From the NCBI GenBank assembly GCA_044426345.1, contig JAWXUP010000020.1, forward strand, positions 1-37,096: a stretch of DNA of 37,096 nt. The letters run 5' to 3'. The position numbers were made by a program, and so were the translations under genes. Source of the stretch: CAYJLC01 sp044426345 (GTDB lineage Bacteria; Bacillota; Clostridia; Oscillospirales; Butyricicoccaceae). Of this stretch, positions 7,768 to 16,961 are shown piece by piece; within the stretch, counting starts at the first letter, position 1, and each line of letters opens with the position of its first letter. The notes beneath the pieces were generated by a model, which saw nothing but the letters and a program-made list of their open reading frames with translations, searched no databases and was not told the DNA's origin.

Positions 7768-8097
7768 GTGAGTAAATCAGATGGTCGCGTGAATTTTTCA
7801 CGAGGAAAGTCCGAGCTACACAGAGCAGGATAGCTGATAACGTCAGCCGTGGGTGACCATAGGAAAAGTGCAACAGAAATAAACCGCCAGTTTTTGCTGG
7901 TAAGGGTGGAAAAGTGAGGTAAGAGCTCACTGATTTTATTGGTAACAATAATCTCCTGTAAACTCTATCCGTAGCAACACCGATTTGTGCGTTTGAGATT
8001 GCTCGTCAAGTACAGAAGGGTGGCTTGAGGGTTGTAGCGATGCAACTCCTAGACAGATGGCCGTCTAATACAGAACTCGGCTTATAGATTTACTCAC
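7768..8097 (+). ncRNA. rnpB: RNase P RNA, catalytic subunit
   Basis: A 330-nt RNA that cleaves the 5' leader from pre-tRNAs. The ends pair as an 11-bp P1 helix (gtgagtaaatc at 7768-7778 with gatttactcac at 8087-8097). The universally conserved 5' core gaggaaagtccgagct is at about 7801-7816. The 3' core is acagaactcggcttatag, whose ctcgg pairs with ccgag to form the P2-P4 region. Internal acagaa and ggtaagagctcac blocks are also typical. Its size and the P1/P2/P4 elements fit RNase P RNA; whether it is type A or B was not modelled. It is a single gene with its own promoter and terminator. Confidence 0.95.
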
Positions 8098-8140
8098 AAC
8101 AAAAATCCCAACTTTTTTAAGGTTGGGATTTTTGTTGTTT
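8098..8140 (+). terminator. Rho-independent terminator of rnpB
   Basis: The arms aacaaaaatcccaac and gttgggatttttgtt form a stem of about 15 bp (16 if the last base of P1 is included). The descending arm is itself T-rich and is followed by gttt. It directly abuts the 3' end of P1. Confidence 0.85.
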
Positions 8141-8146
8141 AAAACT

Positions 8147-8227
8147 GACGTGCCATTAAAAAATCTGCACCGATAATATTAAATACGGACGTATAGGTAT
8201 GACGTACGACCAAAGGTCACCTCTACA
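8147..8227. repeat. Degenerate copy of the composite palindromic repeat
   Basis: gacgtgcca, aaaaaatctgca, an A/T spacer with attaaata, then gtatgacgtacgacc and ggtcacctctaca follow the same order as 19196-19276 (gacgtaccg, aaaaaaatctgca, attaaata, atatgacggacgacc, ggtcgcccctaca). The palindrome has decayed by substitutions. The remaining sequence, 8228-8315, is A/T-rich and unremarkable. Confidence 0.6.
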
Positions 8228-8315
8228 ACGCTATGGAATATTCAAAATAAAGCAAATTGTACTAAAAATCACCAAAAACGGTCAAGAACTTTTAATAAAT
8301 ATCTTTTGAAAACTA

Positions 8316-8344
8316 TTCACTTTACTGAAAAAATGTGTTATTAT
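8316..8344 (+). promoter_or_regulatory. Possible promoter of the cdaA operon
   Basis: TTCACT (8316-8321) and TATTAT (8339-8344) are 17 nt apart, giving a leader of about 24 nt to the cdaA ATG. The match is moderate and the region is A/T-rich, so this is tentative. Confidence 0.45.
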
Positions 8345-8374
8345 TAAAGTATCTTTAATTAGGAAGGTGATATT

Positions 8375-9247
8375 ATGGAATTTGTAAATTTTCTTTTAAC
8401 ATATATTAAGCTCGCTCAGTTTACTGATATTATTGACGTTGGAATAGTTGCCTCTATTTTATATTTTATACTAAAACGAATTAAAGGCACTAGTGCAGAA
8501 CGCTCCATTAAAGGCGTCGCGTTACTTTTGCTCATAACGCTTTTATCGAGTATTTTAAACCTAAATACCATAAATTATATACTGGAAAATTTAACTCAAG
8601 TCGGACTTGTTGCAGTAGTGGTTGTTTTCCAACCAGAACTTCGTAAAATTCTTGAACGAATGGGTAAAACTAAATTTTACAGACATAATTCAGGTGATGA
8701 AAATTCTGCAGGCGAAATATTTATAAATGAAATTGTTACTGCTTGCGAACGTATGTCAGAGGCAAGAGAAGGCGCTTTGATAGTATTTGAGCGTGAAGAT
8801 AGCTTGGAAGATATTATCGAAAGTGGCGTTATAGTTAATGCGAAAATTTCAACAGAACTTGTTCGTAATATTTTCTATCCTAAAGCTCCTTTGCACGATG
8901 GAGCTATGATTGTTAGAAATGGTAGAATAGCTGCAGCAGCCTGTATTTTACCGTTGTCAAATAATCATAATATCAGCACAGACTTAGGTACTAGACATAG
9001 AGCAGCAGTTGGTACAACAGAACTTAACGATGCAATTTGCGTTGTTGTATCTGAAGAAACTGGCGCTATTTCTGTATCATCTAAAGGTATGCTAAAACGT
9101 CATCTTACCAAAAATATTTTGCAAAAACTTTTAAGATATGAGCTTTTAAGCGAACAAGAAAATGTATTAAATCAAGGCATAGTTGCTAAAATTATTAATT
9201 ATATAAAAGTTAATATAAATAAGCAAAAGGCTAGCAAGGAGGACTAA
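8375..9247 (+). CDS. cdaA: Diadenylate cyclase CdaA (c-di-AMP synthase)
   Basis: A 290-aa membrane enzyme that condenses two ATP into cyclic di-AMP, a second messenger controlling K+, osmolyte and cell-wall homeostasis. Three hydrophobic helices occupy about residues 20-85. The DisA_N catalytic domain follows, with the hallmark motifs PLHDGAM (DGA at 175-177) and GTRHRAA (RHR at 207-209). The length matches CdaA rather than DisA or CdaS. AGGAAGGTG precedes the ATG. It begins an operon: cdaR starts 2 nt after its stop, followed by a FAD protein and an RseC-like protein. CdaR usually modulates CdaA activity. glmM, the frequent third gene of this operon in Firmicutes, is not present. Confidence 0.95.
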   Translation: MEFVNFLLTYIKLAQFTDIIDVGIVASILYFILKRIKGTSAERSIKGVALLLLITLLSSILNLNTINYILENLTQVGLVAVVVVFQPELRKILERMGKTKFYRHNSGDENSAGEIFINEIVTACERMSEAREGALIVFEREDSLEDIIESGVIVNAKISTELVRNIFYPKAPLHDGAMIVRNGRIAAAACILPLSNNHNISTDLGTRHRAAVGTTELNDAICVVVSEETGAISVSSKGMLKRHLTKNILQKLLRYELLSEQENVLNQGIVAKIINYIKVNINKQKASKED

Positions 9248-9249
9248 TT

Positions 9250-10533
9250 ATGTCAGAGTTTATCAAGAAACACGATCTTATAAATAAAGTTATAGCAGTC
9301 TCTGTTGCGATTATCCTTTGGGCTGTTGTTATGAATATAAAAAATCCAGTTATGACAAAAAGTTATAACGATATTTTAGTAGACTTTACCTCACTTAGCT
9401 TAATAGAGGATACATATGGATTAGTAATGATTTCCGACCAATTTCCTACGGTAGATGTTAAATTAAAAGGTAATCGCGATGATTTCGTACAAACGGACGT
9501 TACAAATATCGTAGTTTCAGCTGATTTATCACATATAAAAGAGGCTGGAGAATATACCATAGAGTACAATGTGAAAACGCCGTATTCTAATATGGAAGTT
9601 ACAAGTAAATATCCCGAATATTTAACGGTTATAATGGACGTAATGGAAATCAAAGAAATACCAGTAGAAGTTGAGATTACTGGTGTACCTATACCGAATT
9701 ATTCTTACAATGAAATTCAAACATCGTCAACTATTACTGTTTCGGGTCCTCATAACGAACTTTCAAAAATCGAAAAAGCATACACAACTGTAGATGTTAC
9801 AGATGGAGCAAGCACGATTTCTGGTACTTATGACATAGTTTTATTAGATGCGTATGGCTCAGAAATTAGTAGTTCTAATATTACTCAATCAACTAAAACT
9901 GTAGATATAACATTGCCTGTTCTTCATACAGTTAGCGTACCGTTGACAGTGGATTTGGTATATGGTGACGTTGTAAATGCTAAACGTATTGAAGGTTATA
10001 CATTAGAAACTACTCACGTATCAATAATTGGTGCACCAGAATATGTAGACACAATAAATACAATTTATCTAGGTGAAGTTAATACAGACGATACACAATA
10101 TGGAAAAGATGAATTTATTTTCGGTTTACCATATATGAGTAACGTAAGCTATGTTACAGGAACATCAACTTCAGTCACTGTAACAATAGACTTTACAGAT
10201 TACACAACTGGATATTTCGACATTTCAAATTATATTTACGATGAAGAAATGCTAGATGAAAATATGATTATTAAAGATGAATCTGTCGAAGTTGCAATAT
10301 CTGGTAGTAATGCAGACCTTAGTGCGTTAGAACCAGAAGACCTAATGTTAGAAATTTTAATAGATAGAGAGATTATTGAAATCACAGACGAAGAAGGTAA
10401 TATAACTACAATGTACGCTCCTTTAGAACCTGGAATTTACGAATTCCCAGCGATATTAAGTGTAGTTAGCCTTGCTGATTTTGATATGACAACTGAATAC
10501 ACTGTATCAATTGAAGTGTTAGAAATGGAGTAA
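9250..10533 (+). CDS. cdaR: YbbR-domain protein CdaR, regulator of CdaA
   Basis: A 427-aa protein with one N-terminal membrane segment (VIAVSVAIILWAVVMNI, about residues 14-30) and a long extracytoplasmic part of four beta-rich YbbR repeats. Each repeat includes variants of 'v.v.l.g....v' and 'GP...l..i..v' (for example VSGPHNELSKIEKAYTTVDV and IIGAPEYVDTINTIYLGEV). In Firmicutes CdaR binds the membrane part of CdaA and tunes c-di-AMP synthesis. The start has a good AAGGAGGA site within the end of cdaA. GGAG at its 3' end doubles as the ribosome site for the next gene, which starts one base after its stop, so the two are probably translationally coupled. Confidence 0.92.
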   Translation: MSEFIKKHDLINKVIAVSVAIILWAVVMNIKNPVMTKSYNDILVDFTSLSLIEDTYGLVMISDQFPTVDVKLKGNRDDFVQTDVTNIVVSADLSHIKEAGEYTIEYNVKTPYSNMEVTSKYPEYLTVIMDVMEIKEIPVEVEITGVPIPNYSYNEIQTSSTITVSGPHNELSKIEKAYTTVDVTDGASTISGTYDIVLLDAYGSEISSSNITQSTKTVDITLPVLHTVSVPLTVDLVYGDVVNAKRIEGYTLETTHVSIIGAPEYVDTINTIYLGEVNTDDTQYGKDEFIFGLPYMSNVSYVTGTSTSVTVTIDFTDYTTGYFDISNYIYDEEMLDENMIIKDESVEVAISGSNADLSALEPEDLMLEILIDREIIEITDEEGNITTMYAPLEPGIYEFPAILSVVSLADFDMTTEYTVSIEVLEME

Positions 10534-10534
10534 G

Positions 10535-12106
10535 TTGAGTATAATAATTTCCGGTATAAAAGCCGATATAAATAAAAGTGATGCTGATATTTTTGCAAAA
10601 GCAACAAAAGAATATGGCATAAAAAATGGCGACATAAAAATTTGTCGCCAAGCTATAGATGCTAGACGTGGCACTATTCAAAAGGTAGTGTCGGTCATTG
10701 TTGATTGCCAAAATGAAAAAGAACTTGTAGATAAATATCAAAATATTAAAGAAAAAACCACTTTTACTGCATTTGTACCCACTGGAACACAAAAAATGGA
10801 GCAAAATCCGATAGTCATCGGTTTAGGACCTGCAGGTCTTTTGTGTGCATATGCTCTTGCAGAACACGGTTACGCTCCGAAAGTTTTCGAGCTTGGTGAA
10901 GATATGGACAGTCGAGATATTTCGGTAGAAAATTTCTTCAAGCACGGTGTTTTTAATAAAAATTCCAACATTCAATTTGGAGAAGGTGGAGCTGGCTCGT
11001 ATTCCGATGGCAAACTTACCACGCGAATTAATGATGATAGATGCGAATATATTTTGAATTTGCTACATAAATTTGGTGCTCCAGACGAGATTTTATATCT
11101 TGCAAAACCACATATTGGTACTGATATATTAAAAAAAGTCGTTAAAAATATACGCAAGGAAATCGTGCGACTTGGTGGTTCGGTTGAATTTAATTCAAAA
11201 CTAACTGATATGCACGTTCAAAATAATAAAATAACTGCAATTTCTGTTAATGGAGTACAAATTCCAGCCGAAACGGTAGTTTTAGCAATTGGACACAGTG
11301 CTCGTGATACTTTTGAGATGCTTGTAGATAAAAATGTATTTGTAGAGCCAAAAGCATTCGCTATAGGTGCTAGAATTGAACATTTGCAAAGCGATATAAA
11401 CCGTAGTTTATTCGGAAAACACGCAGAAAATCCTAATATTACAATTGGTGAATATAATCTTGCAAATACAAAAGATGGTCGAGGTTGTTACACTTTTTGT
11501 ATGTGTCCTGGTGGCGTTGTTGTGCCTTCAAACTCAGAAGAAAATTCCGTTGTTACAAACGGTATGAGCTATCACGCTAGAGCGGGAAGTCAGGCAAATT
11601 CAGCAGTTGTTGTATCTGTTACACCAAATGATTTTGGAACTAAAACACCTCTAGATGGTATGTATTTTCAGCGTGAAATAGAGCAACGTGCTTTTAATCT
11701 TGCAGGAAAAAATTATAAAGCACCAACACAGCTAGTTGGTGACTTCTTAGATGGAAAAACTTCGACTAAATTTAAAAATATTAAGCCTACTTACGAAATA
11801 GGTACACAATTTTGCGATTTGAATGATGTTTTACCTAGTTTTGTTACTAATTCAATGAAAGACAGCTTGCGTGTGTTTTCAAGAAAAATATCTGCATTTG
11901 ATGTGAAATCTGCAGTTTTAACCGGTCCAGAAACAAGAACATCTAGCCCAGTTCGTATTACTCGTAATGAATTTTTCAACAGTGTTAACACAATTGGTTT
12001 AATGCCTTGTGGAGAAGGTGCAGGATACGCTGGAGGTATCATTTCTGCAGCTGTTGACGGACTTAAATGTGCCGAAAAAATTATGCAAGTCTACAAAGGA
12101 GAATAA
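10535..12106 (+). CDS. Uncharacterised FAD-dependent dehydrogenase (COG2509 family)
   Basis: A 523-aa flavoprotein starting with TTG: the codon at 10535 lies one base after the cdaR stop, with GGAG at 10527-10530. Residues 1-85 form an alpha/beta domain typical of the N-terminus of this family. The dinucleotide-binding fold begins at about residue 93 with VIGLGPAGLLCAYALAEHG. FGEGGAGSYSDGKLTTR is a strong COG2509 signature, and the C-terminal GPETRTSSPVRI and PCGEGAGYAGGIISAAVDG close the FAD site. Substrate and electron acceptor are unknown. The family often neighbours cdaA-cdaR-glmM in Clostridia. It is followed after 2 nt by an RseC-like protein with a Cys cluster, hinting at a shared redox role (inference). 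Confidence 0.85.
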   Translation: MSIIISGIKADINKSDADIFAKATKEYGIKNGDIKICRQAIDARRGTIQKVVSVIVDCQNEKELVDKYQNIKEKTTFTAFVPTGTQKMEQNPIVIGLGPAGLLCAYALAEHGYAPKVFELGEDMDSRDISVENFFKHGVFNKNSNIQFGEGGAGSYSDGKLTTRINDDRCEYILNLLHKFGAPDEILYLAKPHIGTDILKKVVKNIRKEIVRLGGSVEFNSKLTDMHVQNNKITAISVNGVQIPAETVVLAIGHSARDTFEMLVDKNVFVEPKAFAIGARIEHLQSDINRSLFGKHAENPNITIGEYNLANTKDGRGCYTFCMCPGGVVVPSNSEENSVVTNGMSYHARAGSQANSAVVVSVTPNDFGTKTPLDGMYFQREIEQRAFNLAGKNYKAPTQLVGDFLDGKTSTKFKNIKPTYEIGTQFCDLNDVLPSFVTNSMKDSLRVFSRKISAFDVKSAVLTGPETRTSSPVRITRNEFFNSVNTIGLMPCGEGAGYAGGIISAAVDGLKCAEKIMQVYKGE

Positions 12107-12108
12107 TT

Positions 12109-12513
12109 ATGGTTTCAAAAGGAATTGTTCAAAAAATAATAGACGAAAACCACGCCGAAATTGTCGTAACTCGTCAAAGTGCTTGTGGTGATAATTGCGC
12201 CTCGTGTAGTGGTTGTAGTAAACCGACATATAAGGCTGTAGCAGTTGCGAAAAACCCTGTAGGAGCACAAGTTGGAGATGTTGTTAATGTAAAAAGCGAA
12301 ACGCTGACCGTTATAAAAGGTGCAGCTTTTGTATATATTTTGCCACTGATTTTATTCTTTGTTTTTTATGCAGTTTCAAGTCAGTTTTTGCAAAGCGAAG
12401 GAATTTGTGGAGCTATTGGTGTTGTAGGTTTTGCGATTGGAATATATTTTGCAGGACTTTATAGCAAAAAAATGGGCAAACAGCAAGAAGTTGGACTTGA
12501 GATTTTCAAATAG
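12109..12513 (+). CDS. SoxR-reducing system protein RseC family
   Basis: A 134-aa small membrane protein. I place the start at 12109 (AAAGGAG precedes it, 2 nt after the previous stop) rather than at an ATG 14 codons upstream inside the FAD-protein gene. The N-terminal cytosolic part carries a tight cysteine cluster (C26-x3-C30-x2-C33-x2-C36) able to bind an Fe-S centre. Two membrane segments follow (AAFVYILPLILFFVFYAVS and GAIGVVGFAIGIYFAGLY). RseC proteins assist Rnf-type electron-transfer complexes and SoxR reduction in proteobacteria; in Clostridia the role is not established. No rnf genes lie in the window. It ends the cdaA operon, with a terminator 75 nt downstream. Confidence 0.85.
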   Translation: MVSKGIVQKIIDENHAEIVVTRQSACGDNCASCSGCSKPTYKAVAVAKNPVGAQVGDVVNVKSETLTVIKGAAFVYILPLILFFVFYAVSSQFLQSEGICGAIGVVGFAIGIYFAGLYSKKMGKQQEVGLEIFK

Positions 12514-12587
12514 AATATCCCAATTAAAAGACAATAAGTCTAACTGTGTTTTGTAGAGTTAATTTGTCGAATAAAAATCATATAAGC

Positions 12588-12623
12588 TAAGAGATTGTCG
12601 TAATGTGCAATCTCTTATTTTTT
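12588..12623 (+). terminator. Rho-independent terminator of the cdaA operon
   Basis: A 10-bp stem, taagagattg with caatctctta, has a 10-nt loop and is followed by TTTTTT. Nothing recognisable lies between it and the MATE promoter at 12882; 12624-12880 is A/T-rich, with one richer patch at about 12655-12700 that I cannot assign. Confidence 0.9.
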
Positions 12624-12881
12624 GTCAAAATTAAAGATAAAAAGGGTGAGTAGTGTTAAGTGTTGTCGTGACTGTAGGCATCGGACTAATACTAGCTTAA
12701 TGGGTAATTTTTTGAACAATCTAACATTTTGGAATATATAGTTAATGAATTTATGGTTTTTCACACAAAAACATCACCTTTGCATACCAGTATTTACAAA
12801 TTTTAGATGTAGAAAAAAAGATATTATTTTTATGCATATTTAACAAATATTTTTATTTTAACTTTAATATAGCTATTTATA

Positions 12882-12910
12882 TTGACTTTTTAGTAATATA
12901 ACAGTATGAT
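12882..12910 (+). promoter_or_regulatory. SigA promoter of the MATE transporter gene
   Basis: TTGACT (12882-12887) and TATGAT (12905-12910) are 17 nt apart, giving a leader of about 38 nt. No riboswitch-like structure fits in that leader. Confidence 0.75.
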
Positions 12911-12955
12911 AATATTAATCAAAGATTTAACAATGATTTAAGTTAAGAGGTTTTT

Positions 12956-14329
12956 ATGAAGGAAAATAATTCTCACTCAAACGAGTTGTATACAGGTTCA
13001 ATACCGAAAAAAATGTTTCTATTTGCGATACCTCTTTTCTTGACAGGTATATTGCAACTTCTCTATAATGCTGCAGATATGATTGTTGTTGGGAGATTTG
13101 CAGGTACAGCAGCACTTTCGGCTGTTGGTGCTACAAGTCAGCTTATCAATCTTTTCATTAACTTATTCACAGGGCTAGCACTTGGTGCGAGCGTTGTTGC
13201 CTCTAGATATTTTGGTGCTAATGACGATGAAGGTCTTTCGCAAACCGTCCACACATCTATAGCGTTGTCGGTGGTGGCAGGGATTTTCATAACAATAATT
13301 GGTTGCACATTAGCTCGACCGATTTTAGTATTAATGGAAACGCCAGCAGATGTTTTAGATGGTGCGGTTTTATATATTCGCATTTTCTTTAGTGGTATGG
13401 TTTTTAATATGGTTTACACTTATGGCGCAGCTGTTTTGCGTGCAATAGGTGACACAAAACGTCCGTTACTTTTCTTGACAATTGCTGGGATTGTTAATGT
13501 AATTTTGAATTTAATTTTTGTTATAGTATTCAAACTTGGCGTGGCAGGAGTTGGTTTAGCAACTATTTCATCGCAAGCAATTTCAATGGTTTTGGTTATA
13601 CGCTATTTGATGAAAATTAATGGAGCGGCAAGATTTTCATTTAAGAAATTGGCATTTCATAAAGATAAGTTTGCAATGCTGTTGAAATTTGGACTACCAG
13701 CAGGCATACAAAGTTCACTTTTTGCATTTTCTAATGTTATCGTTCAGTCTTCGATAAATATTTTCGGAACAGCAGCTGTTGCAGGTAATACGGCAGCTAC
13801 TAATATCGATGGATTTATGATGATAGTGTCGTTGTCTTTCAACCAAGCAAACATTGCATTTGTTAGCCAAAATATTGGTGCGAAACAGTATTCACGTGTA
13901 CGTAAATCTTTCTTTACAGCGTCTGCGATGGGGCTTGCTTTTATAGTGACGTTAAGCTCATTTGCTATTTTATTTAGTACGCAATTAATTAGTTTATACA
14001 CAAATGATCCAGAAGTTATCGCTTATGGCATTGAAAGATTGATGTTTAATGCAACATTCCAATTTTTCTGTATGTTTATGAATGTTTTTGGTGGTCAAAT
14101 GCAAGCTTTAGGACACGCAGTACTTGCAATGATTATTTCTTTGTGTGGAGGCTGTATGTTGAGAATTGTTTGGATTTATACAATTTTTACTATGTTCCCA
14201 ACTTTAAGAAACTTGTATGTTTCATATGCGGCATCGTGGGGAATTACAGCACTGGTGCATTTTATTTTCATTATGTATTTCTTCCGAAAATTCCCAAAAG
14301 AGGATTGTCCTTTACCAAATAGAGTGTAG
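12956..14329 (+). CDS. MATE family multidrug/toxin extrusion transporter
   Basis: A 457-aa protein with about twelve membrane segments in two pseudo-symmetric halves, the standard MATE length. Landmarks are PKKMFLFAIPLFLTGILQLLYN and AADMIVVGRFAGTAALSAVGA in the first half and FGLPAGIQSSLFAFSNVIVQ in the second. Such proteins export cationic drugs, metabolites or toxins using a Na+ or H+ gradient; the substrate is not predictable. AGAGG lies 8 nt before the ATG. The gene stands alone between its own promoter and terminator. The C-terminus ends with a short basic tail (FFRKFPKED). Confidence 0.92.
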   Translation: MKENNSHSNELYTGSIPKKMFLFAIPLFLTGILQLLYNAADMIVVGRFAGTAALSAVGATSQLINLFINLFTGLALGASVVASRYFGANDDEGLSQTVHTSIALSVVAGIFITIIGCTLARPILVLMETPADVLDGAVLYIRIFFSGMVFNMVYTYGAAVLRAIGDTKRPLLFLTIAGIVNVILNLIFVIVFKLGVAGVGLATISSQAISMVLVIRYLMKINGAARFSFKKLAFHKDKFAMLLKFGLPAGIQSSLFAFSNVIVQSSINIFGTAAVAGNTAATNIDGFMMIVSLSFNQANIAFVSQNIGAKQYSRVRKSFFTASAMGLAFIVTLSSFAILFSTQLISLYTNDPEVIAYGIERLMFNATFQFFCMFMNVFGGQMQALGHAVLAMIISLCGGCMLRIVWIYTIFTMFPTLRNLYVSYAASWGITALVHFIFIMYFFRKFPKEDCPLPNRV

Positions 14330-14347
14330 AATATTATAGAAATTTCG

Positions 14348-14376
14348 AGAGAAGTGTTTATTGCACTTCTCTTTTT
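14348..14376 (+). terminator. Rho-independent terminator of the MATE gene
   Basis: A 9-bp perfect stem, agagaagtg with cacttctct, has a 7-nt loop. TTTT and a further gtt follow. It lies 18 nt past the stop. Confidence 0.85.
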
Positions 14377-14377
14377 G

Positions 14378-14405
14378 TTGTCAACAGAGTGACTTAGGGA
14401 GTTTT
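14378..14405 (-). repeat. Decayed fragment of the CTCCCTC-type repeat
   Basis: ttgtcaacagagtgacttag followed by ggagt matches ctgtcaccgaagtgactgag plus ggagt in the reverse complement of the element at 19351-19459, with a few changes. It abuts the MATE terminator. The rest of the gap to murD is A/T-rich and includes an isolated TATAAT at 14554-14559 without a convincing -35. Confidence 0.5.
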
Positions 14406-14581
14406 CTCAAGTTTACTAATCAAAATGAGCTATAAAAACACAAATAATTATATCAAATGTTTTAATTTTTGATTTTCAACATAATATTAAATACGTACAA
14501 AATTGACTAAAATCGAAATTATCTATTGAAAAAAGTTTGAAAAAAGCGTAAAATATAATAAGGTATAGCTGGAGGTAATCT

Positions 14582-15937
14582 ATGACAAAATTTGAAAACT
14601 TTTTATACGATATGAAGGACAAAACGGTTGACATTATCGGTGTTGGCGTTAGCAATCGTCCTTTGATAAAATTACTTGCAAATAATGGCTCGAAAGTTCG
14701 TGCTTTCGACAGAAATGAAAAACTCGATACTAGCGAATTTGATGGTCTTGACGTTGAATTTATTCTTGGTGACGGATATCTTGAAAAACTTGGCTCTGAA
14801 ATTATCTTCAGAACTCCTGGTATGCACCCTGAAAATGAATTTTTGGTTAAAGCACGTCAAAAAGGTTGTAAAATCACTTCAGAAATGGAAGTGTTTTTTG
14901 AGGTTTGTCCGTGTAAAATAATCGCAATTACTGGTTCGGACGGAAAAACTACCACAACTACGCTAATTTCAAAAATACTAGAAAATGACGGATATACTTG
15001 CCATCTAGGTGGGAATATCGGACGTCCTTTGCTTTGTGATGTGCCAGAAATGGCTGATACAAACGTGTGCGTTGTGGAACTTTCATCATTCCAATTGCAA
15101 ACTATGACAAAAAGTGCCGACGTGTCGGTTATTACAAATATCACGCCAAACCATCTTGATATGCACAAGGATATGCAAGAATATATCGATGCGAAAAAGA
15201 ATGTTTTTGCAAACCAAACTCACGATGATATGCTAGTTGTAAATCTTGATGATGACGTGTCTAAAGATTATAAATCAGATGGTACAACCGTGTATTTTTC
15301 GCAATACAAACACTCAAAACAAGGTGTTTTTATCGAAAATGATGAAATAATATTAAATACAGGAATTTTACGCAAAACAGTGATGAATATTAACGATATC
15401 GTACTTCCTGGTTTTCACAATGTCTGCAATTATATGACTGCGATTTGTGCAACTTATAAAATGGTAGACACGGCGAGTATTGTTGAGGTTGCAAAAACTT
15501 TCCGTGGAGTTGAGCATAGAATTGAATTTGTGCGTGAGCTTGACGGCGTGAAATATTTCAACGATAGCATCGCAACCAGTCCTACACGTGCGATTGCAGG
15601 GCTTAATTCGTTTGACCAAAAAGTGATACAAATTGCTGGTGGTTATGACAAAAAACTAGATTTTGCACCACTTGCACCTGTTATTTCAAAATCGGTTAAA
15701 AAACTTATTTTGGTTGGTGCTACGTCAGAAAAAATCAAAACTGCAGTACGTGAAGTAGACCAAAATATCGAAATTTTAATGTGCGACGACTTTACACAAG
15801 GTGTTGAAAAGTCACGAGAAATAGCCGAAGATGGTGACGTTGTAATTCTATCACCAGCGTGTGCATCTTTTGATTTATTCCCAAATTTCGCAGTTCGTGG
15901 CAATTTATTCAAAAAAATCGTAAATGATTGGAGATAA
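14582..15937 (+). CDS. murD: UDP-N-acetylmuramoylalanine--D-glutamate ligase
   Basis: A 451-aa cytosolic Mur ligase that adds D-Glu to UDP-MurNAc-L-Ala in peptidoglycan synthesis. An N-terminal Rossmann domain has GVGVSNRPLIKLLA binding the UDP substrate. The ATP P-loop ITGSDGKTTTT falls at about residues 117-127. VVELSSFQLQTM and ITNITPNHLDMHKDMQEY are the central-domain signatures, and GVEHRIEFV and YFNDSIATSPTRAI open the C-terminal domain. GGAGG precedes the ATG. MurD here is not in a dcw cluster: it is the first gene of a run with three M42 peptidases, the next start lying 2 nt beyond its stop. Confidence 0.95.
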   Translation: MTKFENFLYDMKDKTVDIIGVGVSNRPLIKLLANNGSKVRAFDRNEKLDTSEFDGLDVEFILGDGYLEKLGSEIIFRTPGMHPENEFLVKARQKGCKITSEMEVFFEVCPCKIIAITGSDGKTTTTTLISKILENDGYTCHLGGNIGRPLLCDVPEMADTNVCVVELSSFQLQTMTKSADVSVITNITPNHLDMHKDMQEYIDAKKNVFANQTHDDMLVVNLDDDVSKDYKSDGTTVYFSQYKHSKQGVFIENDEIILNTGILRKTVMNINDIVLPGFHNVCNYMTAICATYKMVDTASIVEVAKTFRGVEHRIEFVRELDGVKYFNDSIATSPTRAIAGLNSFDQKVIQIAGGYDKKLDFAPLAPVISKSVKKLILVGATSEKIKTAVREVDQNIEILMCDDFTQGVEKSREIAEDGDVVILSPACASFDLFPNFAVRGNLFKKIVNDWR

Positions 15938-15938
15938 A

Positions 15939-16961
15939 ATGAAAGAAATTATAGAAAAACTTTGTAATGTAGATGGTATTTCGGGTTATGAAATGAATGC
16001 CTCGCTTGTTGCAAAAGAACTTATAGAACCATACGTTGATGAAGTTTATATTGATAAATTCGGTAGCGTTATAGGTCGTAAAAATAGTAAAAAAGCAGAT
16101 GCAAAAACCATAATGCTTGATGCTCACGTTGACCAAATTGGATTTATCGTGACTGATATAGACGATGCTGGATTTTTGAAATTCACAAGCGTTGGTGGTG
16201 TTGACCCACGTATGCTTTTGGGTCTTGACGTTTTTGTACACGGAACGGAAAAAATTCGTGGTATTATTTCGTGTCTGCCACCTCATCTGGGAACTTCGGC
16301 AAATAGCGTACCTTCTATCGAAGAAATGGCTATTGACGTTGGCTTTTCTAAAGAACAAGTGCAAAAAATCGTGAAAATTGGCACTCCTATTACGTTTGCT
16401 GAGGAAGTTTACAGTTTGTCAAGCGATACTGTAACGGGTAAATGTTTAGATGATAGAGCTGGAATTGCTAGTATAATTTACGCTATGCAAAAGCTTGAAA
16501 AAAGCGAACTTGATGTAAATGTTGTAACGTGTTTTTCAACAAATGAAGAAATTCACAGTACAGGTGCGATTACGTCAACTTTTAATATCAGACCAGACTA
16601 CGCAATTGCTATCGACGTAACTCACGGTAAAACTCCAGATGCACCATCGGGAAGAACGCATCCACTTGGAAATCTTTGCATTGCATTAGGTCCTAATTTG
16701 CACCCAAAAATGAGCCGTGATTTGATAAAAACTTGCAAAACTTATGATATTCCGTACGTAATTGAGGTTGAAGAAGGTCATACAGGCACAAACGCTTGGC
16801 ATATTCAAGTGGTTCGCTCTGGCGTTCCAGTTTCGCTGATTTCGTTCCCACTAAAATATATGCATACTCCGATTGAAACGGTGAAAATTTCGGATATAAA
16901 AAACGCTGGTAAATTAATTGCAAAATACATCAAAGATTACAGGGAGGACAAAAATGATTAA
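15939..16961 (+). CDS. M42 family metallopeptidase, copy 1
   Basis: A 340-aa putative aminopeptidase or endoglucanase-like protein of the FrvX/CelM/TET group, dinuclear-metal enzymes forming large self-compartmentalised assemblies that trim peptides. Metal and catalytic residues are all visible: H63 in DAHVDQIGF, D171 in CLDDRAG, E203/E204 in TNEEIHSTGA, D226 in AIDVTHG and H309 in KYMHTP. I start at 15939 because GGAG (15930-15933, at the murD stop) is properly spaced from it; an ATG five codons earlier overlaps murD and lacks a site. It is first of three tandem paralogues and overlaps the next by 8 nt. Substrate preference is unknown. Confidence 0.88.
   Translation: MKEIIEKLCNVDGISGYEMNASLVAKELIEPYVDEVYIDKFGSVIGRKNSKKADAKTIMLDAHVDQIGFIVTDIDDAGFLKFTSVGGVDPRMLLGLDVFVHGTEKIRGIISCLPPHLGTSANSVPSIEEMAIDVGFSKEQVQKIVKIGTPITFAEEVYSLSSDTVTGKCLDDRAGIASIIYAMQKLEKSELDVNVVTCFSTNEEIHSTGAITSTFNIRPDYAIAIDVTHGKTPDAPSGRTHPLGNLCIALGPNLHPKMSRDLIKTCKTYDIPYVIEVEEGHTGTNAWHIQVVRSGVPVSLISFPLKYMHTPIETVKISDIKNAGKLIAKYIKDYREDKND

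Noticed and set aside
12655..12700. Patch reading ggactaatactag, resembling the end of a 23S rRNA
   Set aside because: The similarity is limited to a dozen bases, with no flanking rRNA, 5S or tRNA sequence; treated as chance.
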